DNA of 29,788 bases, taken from a virus. The notes under the pieces were generated by a model. It saw only the letters and a list, made by a program, of their open reading frames with translations. It made no database searches and had not been told where the DNA came from. Positions 23,732 to 29,577 of the stretch are shown in pieces; within the stretch, counting starts at the first letter, position 1, and each line of letters starts with the position of its first letter. The translations under genes were made by a program, and so were the position numbers. The stretch covers positions 1-29,788 of IMG/VR virus record IMGVR_UViG_3300025138_013301; one strand, written 5' to 3'.

Positions 23732-24446
23732 TAAAATTACTTATAACATCAAGCCCTTCCAATCCAGCAGTATAAGTACCGTCGGATTGAATAATAGTAA
23801 AGGTTGTATCACTACCATAATGTGTAAGCTCTATTGTTTGATGTTCTGATCCAGACTGCACTAGGTTAAGATCATTACTATCACCTTGAAGTTGGATGGT
23901 TTGGCTATGACCAATACCAAAATTACCACCTTCTTGAATCGATGTAATTTGATTACCATTACCTATTAATGAAACATCAGATACTGCTCCGAGATTATCA
24001 TTGAGATAAAAATCTAATATATTACCATTACCAATAATGAAGTTTTTCAGGGTTTGTTGTGATATAACTGAAGCTTCTGATGATGTATCGTCTTTTTGGA
24101 GTGAAATAACATTACCGTCACCAAGAATAGTATTGGTAAATGTATTTTGATCACCATTTACTATAATATCTTGTGTATTACCATTACCTTCAATATATAG
24201 ACCAAAAGTAGTTTGATCTCCATCCCACTGAATATCTAATGTGTTACCATTACCAATTTGTGAAATATCGAAATCACTACTATCCCCTGCTATAGTAGAA
24301 ATATTGGTTGATGTACCGATTTTATTACCAGAACCAACTTGAGTGATGTCAAACGTTCCGGTAGATCCGTCTTGTTCTAAGTATATTTCATTATTTGCAA
24401 ATGCAATAGTACTTGTTAATAATAATGCTAGTAGTGTTGTTTTCAT
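23682..24446 (-). CDS. Curlin-like repeat protein (CsgA/CsgB type)
   Basis: This 254-aa secreted protein has a signal peptide (KTTLLALLLTSTIAFA) and then about seven repeats built around G-N/S/D-G/S-N: GSGN 38-41, GNGN 65-68, GNGN 87-90, GDGN 109-112, GNGN 139-142, GNGN 162-165 and GDSN 188-191. The spacing is 22-30 residues. Several are preceded by F-D-I-x-Q-x-G and followed by a Gln, the curlin (Sx5QxGxGNxAx3Q) pattern for stacked beta-turns. It is the likely substrate of CsgG/CsgF next door and would polymerise as a surface fibre. I chose ATG 24446: the ATG at 24470 would place the late promoter inside the coding region and put eight residues before the signal peptide. Confidence 0.85.
   Translation of the reverse strand: MKTTLLALLLTSTIAFANNEIYLEQDGSTGTFDITQVGSGNKIGTSTNISTIAGDSSDFDISQIGNGNTLDIQWDGDQTTFGLYIEGNGNTQDIIVNGDQNTFTNTILGDGNVISLQKDDTSSEASVISQQTLKNFIIGNGNILDFYLNDNLGAVSDVSLIGNGNQITSIQEGGNFGIGHSQTIQLQGDSNDLNLVQSGSEHQTIELTHYGSDTTFTIIQSDGTYTAGLEGLDVISNFNGNYTQGVTIPDFVQP
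23940..24335 (-). repeat. Repeat region of curlin-like gene (GNGN repeats)
   Basis: On the plus strand the DNA shows recurring TTACCATTACC-type blocks (for example near 23953, 24022, 24176 and 24243), each the complement of codons for Gly-Asn-Gly-Asn. They are a protein-level repeat of the curlin fold and not a CRISPR or other DNA repeat, since the sequence between blocks diverges. Confidence 0.7.
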
Positions 24447-24451
24447 ATGAA

Positions 24452-24459
24452 TATTTATA
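24452..24459 (-). promoter_or_regulatory. T4-type late promoter, exact TATAAATA, upstream of curlin gene
   Basis: This exact octamer lies 5 nt upstream of the chosen ATG at 24446. With T4 geometry, transcription would begin at or next to the A of the ATG, a leaderless message. It partly overlaps the hairpin that follows csgG, so one unit appears to end where the next begins. Confidence 0.65.
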
Positions 24460-24478
24460 AAAAACAACACTGTTTTTT
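24459..24478 (-). terminator. AT-rich hairpin between csgG and curlin gene
   Basis: On the minus strand AAAAAACA and TGTTTTTT form an 8-bp stem with a GTGT loop, one base after the csgG stop codon. The 3' arm itself is U-rich and is followed by ATAAAT. A weak Rho-independent terminator or processing site would separate csgF-csgG messages from a more abundant curlin message. Confidence 0.45.
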
Positions 24479-24479
24479 A

Positions 24480-25268
24480 CTATTCAACAAAATTCCACAA
24501 ACCTTTTTCGTCCCCTTGCAGCATTAAATCAATAATACACGCATCTATAGCTTTTCTTGTAGCAATTGAAACTCTTTCATTTCTTGCATAACCAATTTCA
24601 GCTTCTCCATAATCATTAAATTCTCCTAAATTTAATTCATCAGTATCAAAATATTTAAAAAACGTAGCACCGGTGCCAACACTTAGTATAGTTTTACTAA
24701 CCGTTGAAGATAATAATATTTGACCAGAATTAACACTAACAAATCTCATCGAAACTGTTACGTTATCTTTTCTATACTGTTTAGAAAACCCGATACCTAA
24801 ATAACTAGCTCCTATACCACCTGATACGATATTACTTTCGTATGAAATAATACCACCTTCAACTATCATACCAGCAAATAATAAAGCTCCTATACTTTCT
24901 TCAGTATCATTAAAAGATTTCCTATTAGTTTTAATAATATTTCTTTCATTTAATAAGTTAGCAAGATTTGCCCTTTCGACTACATTAAACCATTTACCAT
25001 TACCTGCTTCTATTAATGATTCTATTACCCAAGCCTCTCCACCTTGTGTAACTGCAGATGAAAAAGATGCATAATTATCAGCTGTTTTTCTTTGACCAGT
25101 TTTATCATCAAAAGAGTAAACTGCAACAAATATTGGTGCTTCCTTTACGCCTTTCATATCTCCTTGATCAATCATATATGGGGGTTTCTGCACCCAAGGT
25201 GGATTTTGAACAGGTGTAGAAACACATCCCACCATTAGTAGTAAAGTTAAACTAATTAAAAATTTCAT
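24480..25268 (-). CDS. csgG: Curli secretion pore lipoprotein CsgG
   Basis: This is the outer-membrane nonameric pore that exports curli subunits. A lipobox (LLLMVGC, lipidated Cys15) leads into APIFVAVYSFDDKTGQRK and then YASFSSAVTQGG, the constriction-loop region (a Phe is kept in the position of the E. coli Phe56 gate). LLNERNIIKTNR, AGMIVEGGIISYESN, SGGIGASYLGIG, SSTVSKTILSVGTGA and YARNERVSIATRKAIDA all follow E. coli CsgG in order, and it ends like it (GLWNFVE). At 262 aa it is about 15 aa shorter, at the C-terminus. It overlaps the csgF stop by 1 nt and shares a transcript with it. No CsgE cap gene is present nearby. Confidence 0.93.
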   Translation of the reverse strand: MKFLISLTLLLMVGCVSTPVQNPPWVQKPPYMIDQGDMKGVKEAPIFVAVYSFDDKTGQRKTADNYASFSSAVTQGGEAWVIESLIEAGNGKWFNVVERANLANLLNERNIIKTNRKSFNDTEESIGALLFAGMIVEGGIISYESNIVSGGIGASYLGIGFSKQYRKDNVTVSMRFVSVNSGQILLSSTVSKTILSVGTGATFFKYFDTDELNLGEFNDYGEAEIGYARNERVSIATRKAIDACIIDLMLQGDEKGLWNFVE

Positions 25269-25732
25269 TATGGTGTATCGGTCGATGCTGGTGGTATATA
25301 CAGTGAACCTATAGGTATAACTATACTAGTTGTTGAACCGTCAATTAAATCGTTAATAGTAATATAAATTTGATCATCAGAAGATTTATACCAAGTTAAT
25401 TCACTGTCTTCTATTGCAAAAGTACCTGTATCTAAACCATCATCTGCAAATAATTGCTCTGTTACTTGTTTAGCTAATTCAGAATAAATTCTTGCTTGTA
25501 AGCTTGATAAAAAAGTATTAACAGCAGATCTTTCATCGGCCAATTCAGCTTGTATTTGAGCTGATTCAATTTCATCTTCGATAGCTTTTTTACGATTAAA
25601 TGAGATTTGCTCTAAAGTTAATTTATGAGCAGAATAGCCTACCCCAGTAAATGTTGGTGATTTAAATTGAAATACAATCTCACTACCAAATAACATACAA
25701 GGTAGTAATAAACAAAGAAAAATATTTTTCAT
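25268..25732 (-). CDS. csgF: Curli assembly factor CsgF
   Basis: CsgF is the exported partner that plugs the CsgG channel and couples export to fibre nucleation. A signal peptide (KNIFLCLLLPCMLFG) is followed by SEIVFQFKSPTFTG, matching the CsgF N-terminus (TFQFRNPNFGG) that inserts into the CsgG pore. FLSSLQARIYSELAKQV matches the family's central helix, and the C-terminal half ends in the beta-rich YITINDLIDGSTTSIVIP. It is 154 aa (E. coli 138 aa). The order csgF then csgG on the same strand, with a 1-nt overlap, and a TATAAATA 5 nt upstream of the ATG support a dedicated late unit. Confidence 0.85.
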   Translation of the reverse strand: MKNIFLCLLLPCMLFGSEIVFQFKSPTFTGVGYSAHKLTLEQISFNRKKAIEDEIESAQIQAELADERSAVNTFLSSLQARIYSELAKQVTEQLFADDGLDTGTFAIEDSELTWYKSSDDQIYITINDLIDGSTTSIVIPIGSLYIPPASTDTP

Positions 25733-25737
25733 AAAAC

Positions 25738-25745
25738 TATTTATA
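25738..25745 (-). promoter_or_regulatory. T4-type late promoter, exact TATAAATA, upstream of csgF
   Basis: This exact octamer lies in the 15-nt gap between the coiled-coil membrane protein gene and csgF, 5 nt from the ATG. It is the same arrangement as at the curlin gene, so csgF-csgG would be transcribed late with essentially no leader. Confidence 0.65.
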
Positions 25746-25747
25746 TA

Positions 25748-26056
25748 CTATTTCTTATTTTTCAATAATTCTTCTTCTTTGCGTTTGTATTCGTTTTCCA
25801 TTATTTCTCGTCTATCTTTTTCTTGAAGTATCATTTTCAATTTTATATTAAGACGTATCATATCATTATCTAACATTCTTACTTTATCAATTAATTCAAT
25901 TAGCGTTTTTTTAGATGAACTTATTGTAGGTGATATATCTTTAGTTACCCATTGCCATACATAATAAACAAAATAACCTAAACCTATGGCTGCAATAACT
26001 GGAAACCCAAAGTCCTGTACAAGCTTCGAAAAGTGATCTATCATTTGATCATTCAT
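25748..26056 (-). CDS. Small membrane protein with C-terminal coiled coil
   Basis: This 102-aa protein has one membrane segment (FGFPVIAAIGLGYFVYYVWQW, ~17-37), then a charged coiled coil (LIELIDKVRMLDNDMIRLNIKLKMIL...EKDRREIMENEYKRKEEELLKNKK). The opening of the membrane segment (FGFP) resembles the GFP start of the upstream neighbour's segment, so the two may be distant paralogues. There is an SD-like GAGGAAAG before the ATG, two bases after the neighbour's stop. Position suggests a link to the curli cassette or to envelope/lysis functions. I cannot assign a family. Confidence 0.6.
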   Translation of the reverse strand: MNDQMIDHFSKLVQDFGFPVIAAIGLGYFVYYVWQWVTKDISPTISSSKKTLIELIDKVRMLDNDMIRLNIKLKMILQEKDRREIMENEYKRKEEELLKNKK

Positions 26057-26058
26057 AA

Positions 26059-26340
26059 TTAATCTTTCCTCGCATCTTCTTTACCTTCAGAAGCTGCTAT
26101 CCTATCTAAATTTGGTTCAACGTTAAACGCATGGGATATTAAAGTGTCAATTTTAACTATTTCATTTGTCATAACGTCAACCCTATTCTGCAAACTACTA
26201 ATCATAGCTCCTAGACCAGCTACCGAACCTTTAACACCATTAAGTATAAATTTTAGAATAATAAATATAAATAGTCCTCCAGATAAAGCCCCTGCAATCG
26301 GAAACCCTACTTCAGTTAAAAATCTAATAAACCCACCCAT
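26059..26340 (-). CDS. Small membrane protein, first gene of the curli-like cassette
   Basis: This 93-aa protein has a single hydrophobic segment (GFPIAGALSGGLFIFIILKFIL, ~12-33), followed by an amphipathic helix (MISSLQNRVDVMTNEIVKIDTLI) and an acidic/basic tail. It resembles short holin- or spanin-like membrane proteins but has no diagnostic motif. It starts 6 nt after an AATAAATA element and is divergent from DUF3307 across 80 bp. Placing it first in the cassette is based on strand and spacing only. Confidence 0.55.
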   Translation of the reverse strand: MGGFIRFLTEVGFPIAGALSGGLFIFIILKFILNGVKGSVAGLGAMISSLQNRVDVMTNEIVKIDTLISHAFNVEPNLDRIAASEGKEDARKD

Positions 26341-26346
26341 ATAGAA

Positions 26347-26354
26347 TATTTATT
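26347..26354 (-). promoter_or_regulatory. Probable late promoter (AATAAATA)
   Basis: One mismatch to TATAAATA, 6 nt upstream of the ATG at 26340. It would start the whole 26340-20745 unit. Confidence 0.45.
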
Positions 26355-26420
26355 AAAACCAGATGGTTGAAATATATATTATAACAAGTAAATATTAGCA
26401 TTAAATAAAAAACTGGGTAT

Positions 26421-26801
26421 ATGGAACAATTAATTTTACATTTAACAGGTGATTATCTGTTACAAAGTGACTGGATGGCACTTAATAAGATTAAGAATAG
26501 TAGAGCAGCAGCAACGCATGCTTTAGTTTATTCAATACCATTTTTATTATTACAACCATCTTTAGAAGCTTGGTTTATAATCTTTTTTACTCACTTTTTA
26601 ATTGACCGTTTTGCAATTGCAAAGTATATAGCATTTGCTAAAACTAAAGTAGCTCCTTGTAAGTGGTGGCCATCGTGGAAAGATTGTCATGTTAATGGTT
26701 ACAATAAAGATATACCTGTTTGGTTATCAACTTGGTTGTTAATTATTACTGATAATACAATCCACTTAATTATTAATTACTTAGCGTTAAAGTACCTATA
26801 A
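26421..26801 (+). CDS. DUF3307 family membrane protein
   Basis: HLTGDYLLQSDWMALNKIKNSRAAATHALVYSIPFLL matches the DUF3307 opening (H-x-x-x-D-x-x-LQ-x-x-x-x-A-x-x-K, then the A-x-x-H segment), with HFLIDRFAIAKY as the second conserved His-Asp. The family is made of small membrane proteins of unknown function. About three or four hydrophobic segments are visible in 126 aa. It is a single plus-strand gene between two minus-strand units and ends at a bidirectional hairpin. Confidence 0.7.
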   Translation: MEQLILHLTGDYLLQSDWMALNKIKNSRAAATHALVYSIPFLLLQPSLEAWFIIFFTHFLIDRFAIAKYIAFAKTKVAPCKWWPSWKDCHVNGYNKDIPVWLSTWLLIITDNTIHLIINYLALKYL

Positions 26802-26803
26802 AA

Positions 26804-26829
26804 AAACTCTACTATTGCTAGTAGAGTTT
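26804..26829. terminator. Bidirectional hairpin between convergent genes
   Basis: An 11-bp perfect stem (AAACTCTACTA with TAGTAGAGTTT) and a 4-base loop TTGC are flanked by an A-run on the left. This gives a T-run for minus-strand transcripts from 27058. The plus-strand gene ends 3 nt before the stem. It probably terminates both units, more efficiently on the minus strand. Confidence 0.75.
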
Positions 26830-26851
26830 GTATAAAAAAATAATTAATAAA

Positions 26852-27058
26852 TTATTTCTTAGCTTTAGTAGCTGGCTTCTTTGCCTTTTTAGGTGCAGGC
26901 TTTTTTACCTTAGCTTTTAGTTCTTTTAGCTCAGCTTCTGCCTTTGCCGCAAGTTCTTTTGCTTCTTCAACTACTTTATTAACTTCGTCTTGATTATTTC
27001 TCGTTACGAGTGCGCCGACGACGAAACCGACGACTAGTATTGCTATGTATATGATCAT
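26852..27058 (-). CDS. Small membrane-anchored protein with histone-H1-like tail
   Basis: The 68-aa protein has one N-terminal membrane segment (IIYIAILVVGFVVGALV), then a coiled-coil-like stretch (VVEEAKELAAKAEAELKELKAKV) and a repetitive KPAPKKAKKPATKAKK tail like histone H1/AlgP tails. It could tether DNA or a polyanion to the membrane, but this is only an inference from composition. Its ATG is 8 nt downstream of a TAAATA core that lies in the end of the upstream gene. Confidence 0.6.
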   Translation of the reverse strand: MIIYIAILVVGFVVGALVTRNNQDEVNKVVEEAKELAAKAEAELKELKAKVKKPAPKKAKKPATKAKK

Positions 27059-27065
27059 AAGAATA

Positions 27066-27716
27066 TTATTTAGTTACCCCTTCTTTTGTTTTCCAGAAAT
27101 ATTCGTCAGTATCTCCAAGACGGTATTCAAATCCATTTTCGACTTGATAAAATTCTGTACTAACCATAAAATCAGGGGTTTTAGGTGTTTGTGGAGTTAA
27201 AGAATTATCATATACTCTCATTCTGTTATTTGGATATAAAGCATATTGACCATTTTCTAATTCTATAACATTAAATGATTTATGTTCAGCTGGTACTTCA
27301 GCTGTTGAGTAGTCAGGTTGATCGGTATTCACATGATAATTATCTAAAGTAAACATATAAGTACCTTTTACTATGTCATGTGTTCGGGTAAACACTTCAA
27401 AATCCATACTACCAATAAATTGTTTGTAAATACACGTTACACCATAATCCATACAATTCCAAAACTGTAAATTTGGTAAATCATAATCAGGTGTTGGGGT
27501 CTCAGGTGATGAAACAAACGCGGTAATAGGAAGTTTATCAAAAACAGCTCCATATTCAGGTAAAAAGGTTTCAAAGTAAAAAGCTCTACCTGGAATACTT
27601 TTTGCAGTTACCCAATGGCCTTCTACAAATTCACCATGACCATCTTTTCCATCTCTAAGATATTCTTTTCTAACATACACTTTCGTGTTCGGTAAATTAC
27701 ATATTAATTGACTCAT
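27066..27716 (-). CDS. Hypothetical protein, 216 aa
   Basis: This is a soluble, aromatic-rich protein I do not recognise (SIPGRAFYFETFLPEYGAVFDKLPI; NLQFWNCMDYGVTCIYKQF). Its beta-rich character and absence of motifs give no function. It starts 3 nt after the QueE-like stop, so it is likely cotranscribed with it, and it ends just before the small H1-like gene. Confidence 0.65.
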   Translation of the reverse strand: MSQLICNLPNTKVYVRKEYLRDGKDGHGEFVEGHWVTAKSIPGRAFYFETFLPEYGAVFDKLPITAFVSSPETPTPDYDLPNLQFWNCMDYGVTCIYKQFIGSMDFEVFTRTHDIVKGTYMFTLDNYHVNTDQPDYSTAEVPAEHKSFNVIELENGQYALYPNNRMRVYDNSLTPQTPKTPDFMVSTEFYQVENGFEYRLGDTDEYFWKTKEGVTK

Positions 27717-27719
27717 AAA

Positions 27720-28460
27720 TTATACTTTTAATGCCATATCCCAAATGACTAATTGCAATCTTGGACTAAATTTAAGGTTATGTTTCTTACATAACTCAGC
27801 CACCATAGCTGATTTAGCTGTATGTTCATCTCTACTACCAGCACAAGGCATTAACCATACATTATCCGGATTTACTAGACCGTTATCAATATATTTTTCG
27901 AATAATTCCTTTTCATCTTCTTCATTATTAATAACAAATTTAAAACATTCATTATGACTATTATGGTGAGATATAACATCAGGTTTATATCGACGACCTT
28001 CAGGGTCTCCATTATTACTCATTTTAGGTGATAAAGTAAAATCAGCATTAAAATCATCATACCATCTATCTAAAGGTTTAAGAGTACTATTTGATTCAAA
28101 ATCTATTTTAGGTATAAAACCAAATCTTTCAACAAACGTATCCATCCATGATAACAATCTTTTTTGTTGTAAAAGAGGTTCACCTCCAGTAATTTTTAAT
28201 AATGCTCCTCTTTTTAACTCTTTATCAAAACCATTTTTTTCATAAAAATCATTAAGTTCATCATATGTATATCGATTTTTAATAGACCATGATACAAATG
28301 AATCACAACCATGAGGTGAATCTGCAGATGCAAAACCTTGACAAGTTAAATTACACATAGCAAGTCTCATAAAGACTGAAGGCCAACCAATATATTTACC
28401 TTCACCTTCTACAGTATAAAATACATGATCATCACTTAATGATAAAACGTCTTTGCTCAT
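27720..28460 (-). CDS. QueE-like radical SAM enzyme (7-carboxy-7-deazaguanine synthase family)
   Basis: FYTVEGEGKYIGWPSVFMRLAMCNLTC is the typical QueE opening (T-x-x-GEG...G-x-PSVFxRxxxCNLxC), with Cys36 and Cys40. TGGEPLL (91-97) is the SAM-binding GGEP motif, and later DFESNST and LSPKMS fit the family's strands. The product makes CDG, an early precursor of queuosine and of 7-deazaguanine DNA bases. The third Fe-S cysteine is not at +3 from Cys40. Cys52 is the next one, giving CX3CX11C, so the cluster site is altered. It might pair with DUF366 and MetK. TATAATTA lies 4 nt upstream of the ATG. Confidence 0.8.
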   Translation of the reverse strand: MSKDVLSLSDDHVFYTVEGEGKYIGWPSVFMRLAMCNLTCQGFASADSPHGCDSFVSWSIKNRYTYDELNDFYEKNGFDKELKRGALLKITGGEPLLQQKRLLSWMDTFVERFGFIPKIDFESNSTLKPLDRWYDDFNADFTLSPKMSNNGDPEGRRYKPDVISHHNSHNECFKFVINNEEDEKELFEKYIDNGLVNPDNVWLMPCAGSRDEHTAKSAMVAELCKKHNLKFSPRLQLVIWDMALKV

Positions 28461-28560
28461 ACTATAATTATATAACAGTTCCTTAGTGATATCAACATAG
28501 AGTATATTATTTATTGTCTTTTAACCTATTTTTTTAACTATTTGTATGTATGGTTATACC

Positions 28561-28568
28561 TATAAATA
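28561..28568 (+). promoter_or_regulatory. T4-type late promoter, exact TATAAATA, upstream of phoH
   Basis: An exact octamer 7 nt upstream of the ATG at 28576. It lies inside the longer frame that starts at 28546, which argues that the real start is 28576. Confidence 0.6.
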
Positions 28569-28575
28569 TTTGTAT

Positions 28576-29343
28576 ATGCCAAAAACAACAGCTACCCGTA
28601 AAAGGGTAAAATCGGTGAAGAGAAGAGTTAATATTGTTGATTCACTCTCAGATATAACAGTCGAAAAACCTGATAAAAATTGGGATTTAGACTTCAAAAT
28701 AAACGAAGAATATAAATTAACACCTAATCAGGTAGAATTTTTAGTTAAATCATTACAACAAGATACCCGAATGTGTATGGTCGATGGTCCAGCAGGTACT
28801 GCTAAAACTTATTTAGCTGTATTAACTGCATTAAAAATGCTTAATAGAAAACAAATAGATAATATAATTTATATAAGATCTATTGTTGAAAGTGCTTCGC
28901 GAAGTATGGGAGCTTTACCAGGAGAGTTAGAAGAAAAGTTTGCTCCCTGGTCAATGCCGCTAGTTGATAAACTTGAAGAAATCACAACTGCAGGTGCCGG
29001 CAGTAATTTGATGAATAAAGGTTATATTAAATGTATACCTGTTAATTTTACTAGAGGTCTTACATTTAAAAATGCTTGTGTTATTATTGATGAAGCTCAA
29101 AATATGACTAATTCTGAACTAACTACAATTTTAACAAGGTTTGGTGAAAATAGTAAGTATCTAGTTGTTGGAGATACTTATCAAGCTGATATTGGTGAAA
29201 AAAGTGGTTTTAAAAATATTTTTAAAGCTTTTAATGATCCGATTTGTGAAGATCAAGGTATTATATCATTTAAGTTTAATGAAGAAGATATTGTTAGAAG
29301 TGAAATTCTAAGATTTATCGTCGAGAGACTCAACACCGTTTAA
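28576..29343 (+). CDS. phoH: PhoH-like ATPase
   Basis: This is a P-loop ATPase/helicase-like protein common in marine phages. VDGPAGTAKTYLAV is Walker A. VIIDEAQNM is Walker B (DEAQ), followed by ELTTILTRFG and YLVVGDTYQADI, then the family's GFKNIFKAF. NNIIYIRSIVESASRSMGALPG is the other diagnostic PhoH stretch. It is 255 aa from the chosen start, with a basic N-terminus (KRVKSVKRRVN). The ATG at 28546 is rejected because the promoter octamer overlaps it. It is the only gene in its unit, since a strong terminator follows. Its exact role in phage is unknown. Confidence 0.92.
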   Translation: MPKTTATRKRVKSVKRRVNIVDSLSDITVEKPDKNWDLDFKINEEYKLTPNQVEFLVKSLQQDTRMCMVDGPAGTAKTYLAVLTALKMLNRKQIDNIIYIRSIVESASRSMGALPGELEEKFAPWSMPLVDKLEEITTAGAGSNLMNKGYIKCIPVNFTRGLTFKNACVIIDEAQNMTNSELTTILTRFGENSKYLVVGDTYQADIGEKSGFKNIFKAFNDPICEDQGIISFKFNEEDIVRSEILRFIVERLNTV

Positions 29344-29577
29344 TAATTCTTTCAAGGCTTGTTCAAGTCCAACCGAACCTATATTCTGAATCGGTTGGAC
29401 TTGTTTTTCCTCTGACGGTGGAGGTGAAGAGACTTCATTCATCTTAGCAAATACATCTTGTTCAAGTTTTATTGATTTTGGGTCTCTTTCACGTGTAGAA
29501 GGTATACCACCTGACATACCTGTTTGGTTTATTGAAGTTTTATTTACATTATTCTGATATATGTCTTCTAACCCCAT
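29308..29577 (-). CDS. Hypothetical protein, 89 aa
   Basis: This is not recognised. It is a Ser/Pro/Glu-rich, mostly disordered-looking protein with a helical C-terminus (GLEQALKELLNGVESL). It overlaps phoH tail to tail by 36 nt, and the phoH terminator hairpin lies within its codons. It overlaps the upstream gene by 10 nt. Confidence 0.55.
   Translation of the reverse strand: MGLEDIYQNNVNKTSINQTGMSGGIPSTRERDPKSIKLEQDVFAKMNEVSSPPPSEEKQVQPIQNIGSVGLEQALKELLNGVESLDDKS
29364..29408 (+). terminator. Strong Rho-independent terminator of phoH, inside the convergent gene
   Basis: CAAGTCCAACCGA (29364-29376) pairs perfectly with TCGGTTGGACTTG (29391-29403), a 13-bp stem with a 14-base loop, followed by TTTTT. 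It sits 21 nt after the phoH stop codon and lies inside the coding sequence of the 89-aa gene on the other strand. Confidence 0.85.

Noticed and set aside
23940-24335. Recurring TTACCATTACC blocks that look like a direct-repeat array
   Set aside because: They are Gly-Asn-Gly-Asn codons in a repeat protein; spacing and neighbouring bases vary and no CRISPR-type spacers or cas genes are present.
28546-28575. Upstream ATG giving phoH ten extra residues
   Set aside because: The late promoter octamer (28561-28568) would fall inside the coding sequence; the ATG at 28576 fits the promoter spacing used elsewhere.
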